Below, in pieces: positions 17,936 to 27,139 of a DNA stretch of 64,000 nucleotides (positions within the stretch are counted from its first letter, which is position 1; each line of letters begins with the position of its first letter). Origin of the DNA: JBQKLI01 sp012798975 (lineage in GTDB: Bacteria > Bacillota > Clostridia > Tissierellales > Peptoniphilaceae). The notes under the pieces are model-generated. The model saw nothing but the letters and a program-made list of their open reading frames with translations. It made no database searches and was not told the DNA's origin. Made by a program: the position numbers and the translations under genes. Location: NCBI RefSeq assembly GCF_052116305.1, contig NZ_JBQKLI010000012.1:1-64000 (forward strand), given 5' to 3'.

Positions 17936-18998
17936 AAGCCTTCACCTGAACTTCCTCGAAAGCTTCTATAATCAAATCATTCAGCTCCTCTGTCGTAACG
18001 GTTAAGCGTATGCAATTGTTCAGCTCTTCTCTGCCGGTATAGCCTTTTGCTAGAATGCTTCTTTCTTTTAACGCTTTCAGAAGTTCTTCCTGGCGGTTTG
18101 TCTCCACTAGAATAAAGTTCGCCTGGCTGTCATAAATCTTAACCTCTGAAAAAGCAGAAAGACGATCTCTAAGCTCTTTTCTTAATTCTATAATTTTAAT
18201 ATTCTTCGCTAAAATACGATCTCGATTCTGAAGAACCATAACCCCCATCTTTTGTGTAAAAGAATTTAGATTGTAGGGTTCTCTTACTTTCTCGATACAA
18301 GATATAATTTCTGGTGTTGAAATTCCATACCCGAGTCTTAATCCTGCAAAACCAAAAGCTTTCGATAATGTTCTTAAAACAATAACCCTTCCTGTTTTTA
18401 GAAGATCCAGATTATCCTTCTCAGAAAATTCTACATAGGCTTCATCTAATAAAATAAGCCCCTCTGTCTTTTCAATAACTTCTTTTATTTCTTCTTTTGG
18501 TATCGTATATCCAGTAGGATTATTCGGGACGCAAAGGAAAATCAGCTTGGCGTTCTTATCATTCGCTTCTTCGATAATCCTTTTTGTATCGACTACGAAC
18601 CCTTCTTTATCCGGAACTTGGACAACCTCTCCATCCATAATTCTTGTATCCAGTCCATAGATTTCGAAGGTTGGAAGATGAGTCACTACCACATCCCCCG
18701 GTTCCAAATATGTTCTTGTAATATAGGAAATCACTTCGTCTGCCCCGTTTCCTACAATTACAGAATATTCTTCGCAGTTTAAATAATTTTTAATTTCTTT
18801 TTTTAATTCTTTCGCCGTAGGATCCGGATAGCGGTTGAAATTCGTATTTAATAAAATTTCAACTGCTTTTTCCCGGATCACCTCGTCTTCCATAATATTA
18901 TTTGGATTCTCGTTGGCATTGATTACAAATTTTTCTTTAATCTCAGCCACTTGATATTCCTTAAAATCCCTTAAACAGGATCTCATAAAATTTGTCAT
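17928..18998 (-). CDS. hisC: Histidinol-phosphate aminotransferase
   Basis: 356-residue fold-type I PLP enzyme. PLP Lys lies in RTLSKAFGFAGLRLGYG; NNPTGYT and LDEAYVEF bind the cofactor. Placed between hisD and hisB, so it is very probably histidine-specific. An AGAGG ribosome site precedes the ATG. Confidence 0.95.
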   Translation of the reverse strand: MTNFMRSCLRDFKEYQVAEIKEKFVINANENPNNIMEDEVIREKAVEILLNTNFNRYPDPTAKELKKEIKNYLNCEEYSVIVGNGADEVISYITRTYLEPGDVVVTHLPTFEIYGLDTRIMDGEVVQVPDKEGFVVDTKRIIEEANDKNAKLIFLCVPNNPTGYTIPKEEIKEVIEKTEGLILLDEAYVEFSEKDNLDLLKTGRVIVLRTLSKAFGFAGLRLGYGISTPEIISCIEKVREPYNLNSFTQKMGVMVLQNRDRILAKNIKIIELRKELRDRLSAFSEVKIYDSQANFILVETNRQEELLKALKERSILAKGYTGREELNNCIRLTVTTEELNDLIIEAFEEVQVKAYD

Positions 18999-19007
18999 TA
19001 TAAACCT

Positions 19008-20294
19008 CTATTCAAAACGTTTCTTAACAGCATTGGAGTGAGCAAAAAGACCTTCTTTTTCTGCAAAAGACTGCACCTTTTCAGCGATACGTTCCAAAGC
19101 ATCTTTTTCATAACATAATAAACTGCTTCTCTTAAAGAAATCATAAGTTCCTAAAGGAGAAGAGAACTTCGCCGTACCGCTTGTAGGAAGCGTGTGGTTT
19201 GGCCCTGCAAAATAATCCCCTACAGGCTCCGGTGTATATTGTCCGATAAAAATCGCTCCCGCATTCTTAATACTATCTACAAAGCTCTCTGCATCTTCAA
19301 AAAGAATCTCTAAATGTTCCGGTGCAACTTCGTTCATAATATCCACCGCTTCTTCTTTCGTATTCGCTACAAAAATCGTACCATAGTTGTCGATAGATTT
19401 TGTCATAATTTCTTGACGGGGAAGAAGTTCGATCTGGCGGTATACTTCCTCTTTCACCTCTTCTGCAAACTTTGAGGAGGTTGTCACAAGAATAGACGCA
19501 GCCATTTCGTCATGTTCTGCTTGAGAAAGAAGATCTGCCGCTATAATTTCTTTTTTTGCATTCTCGTCTGCTAAAATACCGATTTCGCTCGGTCCTGCGA
19601 TCATATCGATTGCAACTTTTCCGAAAACCTGTTTTTTTGCCGTCGCAACATATATATTTCCAGGCCCTACTATTTTATTTACAGGGGCTATCGTTTCCGT
19701 TCCATAGGCAAGAGCTGCTACCGACTGAGCTCCCCCTACTTTATAAATCTCATCAACTCCAGCAACAGAAGCTGCCGCTAAAATATAAGGATCTACTCTT
19801 CCATCTTTTAGTGGAGGCGTAACCATAGCTATAGACTCTACCCCAGCTACTACTGCTGGAATACTATCCATAAGTACTGTAGAAGGGTAACCGGCTTTTC
19901 CTCCCGGTACATAGATGCCCACTCGGCCGATAGGAGTGATTTTCTGTCCTAAACGAACCCCGGGACGAAACTCTTTCATCCACGTTTCTTCCAGCTCGCA
20001 TTCATGATATTCTTTTATATTCGCCGCCGCTTCTTCTAAAATTTCGAGAAACTCTTCTCCAACAGCTTCTCTGGCAGCTGTTACTTCTTCTTTTGTAACT
20101 TTAATATCCGAAAGCTCTACCCCGTCGAACTTCTCAGTATATTCAAGCAGTGCTTCGTCGCCTCTTTTTTTAATATTATCGATAATATCTTTTACCGTTT
20201 TTTCAATATCGGATTGATCGCTTTCGCTTCTTTTTAAAAGCTCGTCCATCTGCTCTTTTATTTTCCCTCGGTCTTCTACTTTTATAATTCTCAT
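19008..20294 (-). CDS. hisD: Histidinol dehydrogenase
   Basis: 428 residues, oxidises histidinol to histidine in two NAD-dependent steps with zinc. Signature IDMIAGPSEIGILAD, SQAEHDEMAASIL, and GPNHTLPTSGTAKFSSPLG with the catalytic Glu/His pair around APEHLEI. Ten bp after hisZG. Confidence 0.97.
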   Translation of the reverse strand: MRIIKVEDRGKIKEQMDELLKRSESDQSDIEKTVKDIIDNIKKRGDEALLEYTEKFDGVELSDIKVTKEEVTAAREAVGEEFLEILEEAAANIKEYHECELEETWMKEFRPGVRLGQKITPIGRVGIYVPGGKAGYPSTVLMDSIPAVVAGVESIAMVTPPLKDGRVDPYILAAASVAGVDEIYKVGGAQSVAALAYGTETIAPVNKIVGPGNIYVATAKKQVFGKVAIDMIAGPSEIGILADENAKKEIIAADLLSQAEHDEMAASILVTTSSKFAEEVKEEVYRQIELLPRQEIMTKSIDNYGTIFVANTKEEAVDIMNEVAPEHLEILFEDAESFVDSIKNAGAIFIGQYTPEPVGDYFAGPNHTLPTSGTAKFSSPLGTYDFFKRSSLLCYEKDALERIAEKVQSFAEKEGLFAHSNAVKKRFE

Positions 20295-20303
20295 TTTTAT
20301 CTC

Positions 20304-21908
20304 CTAATCCCTTAATTCTTCTAATAAACCAATGATGTCTTCTATTTCATCTCGTTTTGTTTTTAAAGCCACTTTATTGCAGATAAGTCTTGATCCTATT
20401 TCCATTATTTTATCCCCTACCTCAAGACCATTTTCTCGAAGAGTGTTACCTGTCTCTACGATATCTACTATAATATCAGAAAGACCTACAATAGGTCCTA
20501 ATTCTACAGAACCGTTTAGCTTAATAATTTCTGTGTTTACTCCCAATCCGTCAAAATATTCTTTCGCCGTTTTCGGATATTTTGTGCCGATAATGATTTT
20601 ACGATTATAATCGATCTCTTCGCCTTTTATTTTCGCCGTTGCCATCATGCATTTTCCGATATTTAAGTTCATCAATTCATAGGCTTCATAATCCGCTTCG
20701 TTCAAAACATCTTTCCCAACGACTCCCAAGTCCGCTGCCCCGCTTTGTACATAGACCGGAACGTCCGGCGATTTTACAAATATCACTTCTATTTTTTCAG
20801 TTTTATCTAGAAACAACAGTTTTCTGGATTCCTTGCTGTACTCTGGAAATTCTATACCGCAAGCAGCAAAACATTTCATGGTTTCTTTCGCTACTCTTCC
20901 TTTCGCCAAAGCAATATGAACCACCTCATCTTTTTGATCTTCTTTGATATAATCGATCACAAGATTTAAATTCATCCCGAAACCGCAGGCAGGTCTTTTT
21001 ATGCCGAACTGCTCCGACAGATGATCATAACGCCCTCCGCTTAAAACCGAGGTATGGGCTGACCCTGCATATAGGTTAAAGACCATACCCGAATAGTAAT
21101 TCAAATTAGAAGTAAAGGCCATGTCAAGCTTAATATAAGAATGCAGATCCCGATCTGCTAAATATTTATAAATTTCTCGAATCCGTTCTAACGCTTCACT
21201 CATTTTATCATTGAGTACATATTCTTCCGCTTCTTTCATACAGCGGTCATAAGAACCAAAGAGATTCGGAAAGGCAAGGAGCATTTGTTTATACTCGTCG
21301 CTTATTTCTATTTCATCTAGATAAAATTCTAAATCCCCTAGATTTCTGCTTTCTATAAGGCATCGGATTCTCATTTTAATCTCATCTCGAAGATCCAGCG
21401 CATCGAAAAGCCCTTCAAGATAATTGACATTTCCAATATCCACCTGTATCGTTTTAAAACCCAGCTCTTTAACCACTGTTATTGCAAGGGCTATAATTTC
21501 TGCATCGCATTTCGCTGAAGCATCCCCGAAATACTCTACCCCTGTCTGAAGAAAATCTCTGCCTTTCTCATTACGAGATCGGTATTCTCTAAAGATTGTA
21601 GTCGCATAACAATATTTTAAAATCTTCTCTGGATCAATTTCCCGATTTGCCGCCATTTTTGTTATAGGAATCGTCGCATCCGGTCTTAACACCAGAATCC
21701 TTCCGCTGCTGTCTATGGTTTTCACCATTTTATCTCGATCTATTTTCGTATTTCCTCGATATAATTCATAGTCTTCGAAATTTGGTGTGCTGATCTGGGT
21801 GTACCCTTCTCCTTCGCAAAGCTTGATAATCTGATGAGATAATTTCTCGTAGACTTCAATCTCAGCTTTTCCTTTATAATTGACCCCTTCAATATTATAC
21901 TGACTCAT
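20304..21908 (-). CDS. hisZG: HisZ-HisG fusion: ATP phosphoribosyltransferase regulatory and catalytic chains
   Basis: One uninterrupted 534-residue frame combines two proteins that are normally separate. Residues 1 to about 322 are HisZ, a histidyl-tRNA synthetase paralogue (motif 2-like FREYRSRNEKGRDFLQTGVEYFG, YYSGMVFNLY, GGRYDHL). From about 329 the short-form HisG begins without a stop (VVHIALAKGRVAKE), with the phosphoribosyl-binding region and GLSDIIVDIVETGNTL near the C-terminus. Short HisG is active only with HisZ, which gives histidine feedback inhibition, so a 1:1 fusion is workable. The linker is only a few residues. First enzyme and first gene of the operon, with AGGAGG at the start. 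Confidence 0.95.
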   Translation of the reverse strand: MSQYNIEGVNYKGKAEIEVYEKLSHQIIKLCEGEGYTQISTPNFEDYELYRGNTKIDRDKMVKTIDSSGRILVLRPDATIPITKMAANREIDPEKILKYCYATTIFREYRSRNEKGRDFLQTGVEYFGDASAKCDAEIIALAITVVKELGFKTIQVDIGNVNYLEGLFDALDLRDEIKMRIRCLIESRNLGDLEFYLDEIEISDEYKQMLLAFPNLFGSYDRCMKEAEEYVLNDKMSEALERIREIYKYLADRDLHSYIKLDMAFTSNLNYYSGMVFNLYAGSAHTSVLSGGRYDHLSEQFGIKRPACGFGMNLNLVIDYIKEDQKDEVVHIALAKGRVAKETMKCFAACGIEFPEYSKESRKLLFLDKTEKIEVIFVKSPDVPVYVQSGAADLGVVGKDVLNEADYEAYELMNLNIGKCMMATAKIKGEEIDYNRKIIIGTKYPKTAKEYFDGLGVNTEIIKLNGSVELGPIVGLSDIIVDIVETGNTLRENGLEVGDKIMEIGSRLICNKVALKTKRDEIEDIIGLLEELRD

Positions 21909-21925
21909 TTATTCCTCCTATGAAT

Positions 21926-22024
21926 AAAAAAAACCATTTCGTCTTTTCGACAAAATGGCAAACTCCAATATATAAACATCACAAAACACCATTTTATCTA
22001 CTATTATATTAATATAAAATGGCG
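21926..22024 (-). promoter_or_regulatory. Transcription attenuator of the his operon
   Basis: Four mutually pairing segments in the leader, minus strand. Segment 1 GCCATTTTAT (22014-22023) overlaps the His codons of the leader peptide; segment 2 ATAAAATGG (21989-21997) is complementary to it. Segment 3 CCATTTTGTC (21949-21958) and segment 4 GACGAAATGG (21934-21943) form a terminator with a GAAAA loop followed by eight T. Segment 2 also pairs with segment 3 (AAAATGG with CCATTTT), which is the antiterminator. A ribosome stalled at His codons would cover segment 1 and allow read-through. Confidence 0.88.
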
Positions 22025-22063
22025 ATGATGGATATTCATTTGTGAAGAAAATGTTGTTTTCAT
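22004..22063 (-). CDS. hisL: his operon leader peptide (19 residues)
   Basis: ATG at 22063, preceded by GCGAGGG, encodes MKTTFSSQMNIHHRHFILI and stops at TAA. Three of four consecutive residues are histidine, placed just at the 5' side of the attenuator. The function is in translation itself: scarcity of charged tRNA-His stalls the ribosome there. Too short for length-based gene calling. The role is inferred from layout. Confidence 0.85.
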   Translation of the reverse strand: MKTTFSSQMNIHHRHFILI

Positions 22064-22100
22064 AATAACCCTCGCTTTATCTTGCTACCGTGATAATGTA

Positions 22101-22129
22101 ATTGTATATTAATATTTTCAGATTGTCAA
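22101..22129 (-). promoter_or_regulatory. Promoter of the his operon
   Basis: TTGACA (22124-22129), 17-bp spacer, TACAAT (22101-22106) on the minus strand. It leaves about 30 nt before the leader peptide and stands back to back with the htpG promoter. Confidence 0.88.
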
Positions 22130-22147
22130 CAATTAAAGGATCTATTC

Positions 22148-22176
22148 TTGACAAGAATCAATGTAAATCGTAAAAT
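22148..22176 (+). promoter_or_regulatory. Promoter of htpG
   Basis: TTGACA (22148-22153), 17-bp spacer, TAAAAT (22171-22176), directly followed by the CIRCE-like repeat. Confidence 0.88.
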
Positions 22177-22180
22177 AATA

Positions 22181-22207
22181 TTAGCACTATTCAAGTATGA
22201 TTGCTAA
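22181..22207 (+). promoter_or_regulatory. CIRCE-like operator of htpG
   Basis: TTAGCACTA - 9 nt - GATTGCTAA. The left arm is identical to that of the groESL CIRCE; the right arm differs from consensus GAGTGCTAA at one base. It begins 4 bp after the -10 element, so HrcA bound there would block transcription. Confidence 0.85.
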
Positions 22208-22229
22208 CAACAAGGAAAGGATGAATGAT

Positions 22230-24104
22230 ATGACTCAAAGAGAATTTAAAACGGAATCAAAAAAATTAATGAATCTTATGATCAATTCGATTTATACAAA
22301 CAAAGAGATCTTTTTGAGAGAACTAATCTCAAATGCTTCTGACGCCATCGATAAACTGTATTACAAAACCTTATCCGATGACAACCTGAAGTTCAACAAA
22401 GAAGATTATTTTATTGAGATAAAAGCAGATAAAGAAAACCGTACCTTAACCATATCCGATACAGGAATCGGAATGGACGAGAACGACTTGGAAGAAAATT
22501 TAGGGACCATCGCAAAAAGCGGTACTCAAGATTTTAGAGAAGAACTTAAAAAATCTGACAAATCCGCAGAGATTATCGGACAGTTCGGTGTAGGTTTCTA
22601 CGCTTCCTTTATGGTTGCTAAAAAAGTGACTGTTATTACTAAAAAATTTGGTTCGGATAAAGCCTTCAAATGGGAGTCTGAAGGTGTAGAAGGATACAGC
22701 ATCTCTGAAACAACGAAAGACTCTGTCGGAACAGATATTATTCTAGAATTAAAAGATAATACAGAAGAAGAAAACTACGATTCTTATCTAGAAGAATATT
22801 CTTTGAAAAATCTTGTTGAAAGATATTCCAACTATATCCGCTACCCTATTAAAATGATGGTTACAAAGAGAAGAAACACAGCTTCAGAAGGCGAAGAACC
22901 GAATTATGAAGAATATCAAGAATCCGAAGTATTGAATTCGATGACTCCGATTTGGAAAAAAAACAAAAAAGATTTAACGGATGAAGATTATAACAATTTC
23001 TACCTTGATCAGCATTACGGATTTGACAAACCTTTATCTCATCTTCATATTTCAGCAGAAGGAACAGTTTCTTATCGAGCGATTCTTTATATTCCAGGCC
23101 AAACACCTTTCGACTATTATTCAAAAGATTATGAGAAAGGTCTTCAGCTTTACTCAAACGGTGTTTTGATCATGGATAAATGCGAGGCTCTTCTTCCAGA
23201 CTACTACAGCTTTGTAAAAGGCGTGGTGGATTCTGAAGATTTAAGTTTGAATATTTCCAGAGAGACTTTGCAGCACAACAGACAGCTTTTAACCATCGCT
23301 AAGAACATCGAAAACAAAATCACTCAAGAATTGAAAAAGATGCAGGAAGAACGCCCTGAAGATTACGAAACTTTCTATCAAGCCTTTGGAAATCAGCTAA
23401 AACTAGGGATCTATGAATCTTACGGAATGAAAAAAGATCCTTTGCAGGATTTACTAGTCTTCTATTCTTCAAAGAGAGACTCCCGCGTCACTTTAAAAGA
23501 ATATGCAGACTCCATGAAAGAAGATCAGGAATATATCTACTACGCAGCAGGAACTTCTATTGAACAAATCGAGAAACTTCCTCAAGGATCCGCGTTGAAA
23601 GAAAAAGATATCGAGATTCTTTATTTAACAGAAAGTATCGATGAGTTTGTTTTAAAAGTTCTTCAAAAGTATGAGGACAAAGAATTCAAATCTATCTCAT
23701 CAGAAGATTTAGGTCTAGATGGAGATACTTCCAAAGAAGAACAAAATGAAGATCTTTTCGAAAGCATGAAAGATATCTTAGGAGATGAAGTTGTTGAAGT
23801 CCGAACCTCTAAGAGATTGGAAGAAGACCCAGTATGCTTGGTTTCCAGAGGCGATATCTCTATCGAAATGGAAAAAGCTTTATTGAATCAGCCAAATTCT
23901 ATGGGTATGACTGCTCAGAAAGTATTGGAAATCAATCCAAATCATCCGATCTACGAAAAGCTTAAAAAATCGCAAGCAGAAAAAAATGAAGAGGATTTGA
24001 AATTATATACAGAGCTTCTTTATAATCAGGCAAGATTAATCGAAGGACTCCCTATCGAAGACCCGGTTGCTTATACAAACTCCATCTGGAAATTAATGAA
24101 ATAA
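22230..24104 (+). CDS. htpG: Molecular chaperone HtpG (Hsp90)
   Basis: 624 residues. N-terminal GHKL ATPase domain: ELISNASDAIDKLYY, SDTGIGMDENDL, GQFGVGFYASFMV. The middle domain carries LNISRETLQ with the catalytic-loop Arg, and the C-terminal dimerisation domain ends in INPNHPIYEKL. Cytosolic ATP-dependent chaperone. The chosen ATG at 22230 (MTQREFKTE) has GGAAAGG 9 nt upstream; an ATG at 22221 is closer to the site, and one at 22197 falls inside the CIRCE-like repeat and is excluded. Confidence 0.97.
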   Translation: MTQREFKTESKKLMNLMINSIYTNKEIFLRELISNASDAIDKLYYKTLSDDNLKFNKEDYFIEIKADKENRTLTISDTGIGMDENDLEENLGTIAKSGTQDFREELKKSDKSAEIIGQFGVGFYASFMVAKKVTVITKKFGSDKAFKWESEGVEGYSISETTKDSVGTDIILELKDNTEEENYDSYLEEYSLKNLVERYSNYIRYPIKMMVTKRRNTASEGEEPNYEEYQESEVLNSMTPIWKKNKKDLTDEDYNNFYLDQHYGFDKPLSHLHISAEGTVSYRAILYIPGQTPFDYYSKDYEKGLQLYSNGVLIMDKCEALLPDYYSFVKGVVDSEDLSLNISRETLQHNRQLLTIAKNIENKITQELKKMQEERPEDYETFYQAFGNQLKLGIYESYGMKKDPLQDLLVFYSSKRDSRVTLKEYADSMKEDQEYIYYAAGTSIEQIEKLPQGSALKEKDIEILYLTESIDEFVLKVLQKYEDKEFKSISSEDLGLDGDTSKEEQNEDLFESMKDILGDEVVEVRTSKRLEEDPVCLVSRGDISIEMEKALLNQPNSMGMTAQKVLEINPNHPIYEKLKKSQAEKNEEDLKLYTELLYNQARLIEGLPIEDPVAYTNSIWKLMK

Positions 24105-24140
24105 CAAGTTTCCCTTCATCTATTGTGAAACACACTCCCG

Positions 24141-24176
24141 ACCAGAGCTAAGGATACCATCCGGCTCTGGTCTTTT
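24141..24176 (+). terminator. Terminator of htpG
   Basis: ACCAGAGC with inverse (24141-24148, 24164-24171), then CTTTTAATT. Confidence 0.75.
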
Positions 24177-24259
24177 AATTGACAAATAACTTTCTTATTA
24201 CTAATATAGGATTAATGCGGGTTATAAATACCTGTGAATTCAAAAAAATAGGAGTTTCT

Positions 24260-25711
24260 ATGAACATTAAATTAGTTCTTAATATGCTCGGCAAAATATT
24301 TACATTGGAAGCTTTATTTATGATACTTCCTCTTATCGTAGCCCTTTATTACAGGGAAAGCTATCTGAATATCTTTTCGATTCTTTTTGTTATCGGTATT
24401 TTATTAGTACTAGGTCTCGCTGCTAATTTTATCGATAATAGAGATATGGTATTTGGCGTGAAGGAAGGATTTGCTGTTGTAACCTTCTCTTGGCTAGGAA
24501 TGTCTTTTTTCGGCGGTCTGCCCTTCGTAATAAACGGACAGATTCCAAGCCTTATCGATGCTTTTTTCGAGATGGCCTCCGGCTTTACTACAACGGGAGC
24601 CAGTATTTTAACGGATGTAGAATCCCTTTCTCAGTCCATGCTTTTTTGGAGAAGCTTTTCGCATTTCATCGGTGGAATGGGTATTCTTGTTTTCGCTTTG
24701 GCTGTTCTTCCGAAAGATGTCAGAGGTACCGTCAACGTAATGAAAGCAGAGGTCCCTGGTCCCAGCTTCGGAAAACTTGTCAGCAAATTAGATATTACTG
24801 CTAAAATCCTTTATAAAATTTATGTAGCCATGACCCTTGTTTTAATCCTGGTTTTGATTATAGCCGGTATGTCTCCCTTTGACTCTATGATTCACGCTTT
24901 TGGAGCTGCCGGAACTGGAGGTTTCAGCAACAAAGCTGCCAGTGTAGGCTATTATAACAGCGCTCTTATAGACTATATATTGGGGATTGGGATGATCGTA
25001 TTTGGTATTAACTTCAACCTTTATTATATGATTTTAATCGGACGGGCACGAGATGTATTTCACAGCGAAGAATTAAAAGTTTATCTGTTTATTATCATCG
25101 GTGCAGTGGCCCTTATTTGTTTTAATCTCCGAGACCTCTATGGCAGTTTTTCGGAATTATTGCGTCATGTGTTTTTCACCGTTTCATCTATTATAACAAC
25201 CACAGGGTATGCTACCGTAGATTTCGACTTATGGCATCCCTTTTCTAGAACTATACTTTTAATGCTGATGTTTATCGGTTCTTGTGCCGGATCGACAGCT
25301 GGAGGACTGAAAGTTTCCCGAATTGTGATATTAGTAAAATCAGCGATCAACGAAGTGCGAAAAGCCATCCAGCCTCGAAGAGTTTTTCTGATTACTGAAA
25401 CGGAAAAAAAACTTCCGGGAAATATCATTCGCAGCACCCAAAACTATTTCTTTATCTATATGCTGGTCTTTGCAACGTTTCTTTTGGCAGTTTCCTTTGA
25501 TGCCAATAATTTCCTGACGGCCTTCAGCTCTGTTGCAGCAACCTTAAACAATATCGGGCCAGGAATGTCTGCAGTAGGTCCTACGGGAAATTTTGCTTTT
25601 TACAGACCTTTCGTTAAAATCATGCTGACGATAGCGATGATCGTAGGCCGTCTGGAAATTATACCGATCCTTGTACTGTTTATGCCGAGTACATGGAAAA
25701 AACGAACTTAA
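24260..25711 (+). CDS. trkH: TrkH-family potassium uptake channel, copy 1
   Basis: 483-residue membrane protein with about ten helices. The four pore loops typical of TrkH/KtrB are visible: ASGFTTTGASIL, GAAGTGGFSNKAAS, TTTGYATVDF and NNIGPGMSAVGPTGNF. It takes up K+ together with a cytosolic TrkA ring. The start at 24260 has AGGAG upstream; the longer frame from 24179 lies in the htpG terminator. First of three genes in a trkH-trkA-trkH operon. Confidence 0.92.
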   Translation: MNIKLVLNMLGKIFTLEALFMILPLIVALYYRESYLNIFSILFVIGILLVLGLAANFIDNRDMVFGVKEGFAVVTFSWLGMSFFGGLPFVINGQIPSLIDAFFEMASGFTTTGASILTDVESLSQSMLFWRSFSHFIGGMGILVFALAVLPKDVRGTVNVMKAEVPGPSFGKLVSKLDITAKILYKIYVAMTLVLILVLIIAGMSPFDSMIHAFGAAGTGGFSNKAASVGYYNSALIDYILGIGMIVFGINFNLYYMILIGRARDVFHSEELKVYLFIIIGAVALICFNLRDLYGSFSELLRHVFFTVSSIITTTGYATVDFDLWHPFSRTILLMLMFIGSCAGSTAGGLKVSRIVILVKSAINEVRKAIQPRRVFLITETEKKLPGNIIRSTQNYFFIYMLVFATFLLAVSFDANNFLTAFSSVAATLNNIGPGMSAVGPTGNFAFYRPFVKIMLTIAMIVGRLEIIPILVLFMPSTWKKRT

Positions 25712-25775
25712 TACAAAACAAACCGTTTCATTATAAATCTGTTATGATAGGATGAATGACTAAATTGGAGGAATT

Positions 25776-27131
25776 ATGAAAATTGTAATTGTTGGCGGCG
25801 GAAAAGTAGGCAATGCCATCTGCAGAGAATTAGAAGAATATTGCGATATCGTTTTAATCGATATCGATCCGAATGTTGTCGAGATGCTTTTTTCACAATA
25901 CGATATCCAAGCCGTTGTCGGAAACGGCGCCGATGTAAATATTCAAAAGGAGGCAACTGTGGAAGATGCAGATATCTTTCTTGCAGTTACCACCTCTGAC
26001 GAACTGAATATGGTCTCTTGTATTGTGGCAAAGGAACTAGGAGTAAAGCACATTATCGCCCGGGTTCGAAATCCGGAATATCGAAATAGTGTGGATTTTA
26101 TAAAGAGCCGTCTGGGAATTACTGCCATGATCAACCCCGAAGAAGAAGCAGCAAAGAAAATCTCCCAGATTCTTCAGTTCCCTACAGCTATAGGTGTTGA
26201 AACCTTTGCAGAAGAAAAAGTCCATATGGTATCCGTCCTTATCGAAGAAAATACCTTCTTAAAGGATGTGACATTAAAAGAATTCGACGAGTCTTTCGAT
26301 GGAAAGCTCTTGATATGTATTGTAGAAAGAGATGGTGAAGCTTTCATACCGAAAGGCGCCACACGTATATTGGAAGGGGATATTGTTCATCTGACAGGAA
26401 GCCACGATGACCTGAATAAATTTTATCGAAATTTCAAAGAATTCAACTCCCCCATCGATTCTACTTTGATTATCGGCGGCGGAAAAATGGGATACTATCT
26501 CCTCCGAGAATTGACAAACAAAAAGATGGAGATCAAACTCATCGAGATAAAACCAGAAACAACAGAATTCCTTTCTGAAACGTTCCCGGATATTTCCGTA
26601 ATACATGCCGATGGAACAGATCAGGATATTTTAGACAGCGAAGGAATTTCAGCTTATGACAGCTGCATCGCTTTAACAGGAATTGATGAAGAAAATATTA
26701 TTATTTCTATTTTTTCAAAATACAGAAATGTAAGAAAATCCATCGCCAAGGTAAATCGTACTTCCATGTTGAAGCTTATCGGTCATACAGAACTGGATAC
26801 TATTATCACTCCTCAAAGAATCATAGCCGATAAAATCGTCCGTTTTGTCCGCTCCTTAAATGCTACTGGGGATACTGCTATAGAAAACCTTCATACATTA
26901 GCCGATCACAAAGTCGAAGCTTTAGAATTCATAGCCAACGAACATTCAAAGGGAATCGGTATCCCTTTAATGGAGTTGGAACTCTTAGACAACACTATGG
27001 TAGCCTTTATCTTTAGAGCCGGCGAACTGCTTTTCCCAAGCGGTAAAGATTCGATATTGGCAGGAGACCGTGTTGTTATTGTCACCACCCATAATAATAT
27101 CGATGAATTAAACGATCTTCTTGTGAAATAG
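25776..27131 (+). CDS. trkA: TrkA, NAD-binding potassium uptake regulator
   Basis: 451 residues with two repeats of RCK_N plus RCK_C. The first Rossmann motif is IVGGGKVGNAI (5-15), the second IIGGGKMGYYLL (about 233-244). The peripheral ring gates TrkH in response to nucleotides. RCK_C domains are common c-di-AMP receptors, and a diadenylate cyclase is encoded at 50268. It starts 64 bp after trkH copy 1 with GGAGG and ends 8 bp before copy 2. Confidence 0.95.
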   Translation: MKIVIVGGGKVGNAICRELEEYCDIVLIDIDPNVVEMLFSQYDIQAVVGNGADVNIQKEATVEDADIFLAVTTSDELNMVSCIVAKELGVKHIIARVRNPEYRNSVDFIKSRLGITAMINPEEEAAKKISQILQFPTAIGVETFAEEKVHMVSVLIEENTFLKDVTLKEFDESFDGKLLICIVERDGEAFIPKGATRILEGDIVHLTGSHDDLNKFYRNFKEFNSPIDSTLIIGGGKMGYYLLRELTNKKMEIKLIEIKPETTEFLSETFPDISVIHADGTDQDILDSEGISAYDSCIALTGIDEENIIISIFSKYRNVRKSIAKVNRTSMLKLIGHTELDTIITPQRIIADKIVRFVRSLNATGDTAIENLHTLADHKVEALEFIANEHSKGIGIPLMELELLDNTMVAFIFRAGELLFPSGKDSILAGDRVVIVTTHNNIDELNDLLVK

Positions 27132-27139
27132 GTGAGTAT

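Noticed and set aside
21926..22063. T-box leader for the his operon
   Set aside because: No AGGGTGGNACCGCG-type T-box sequence; the leader peptide and pairing segments explain the region.
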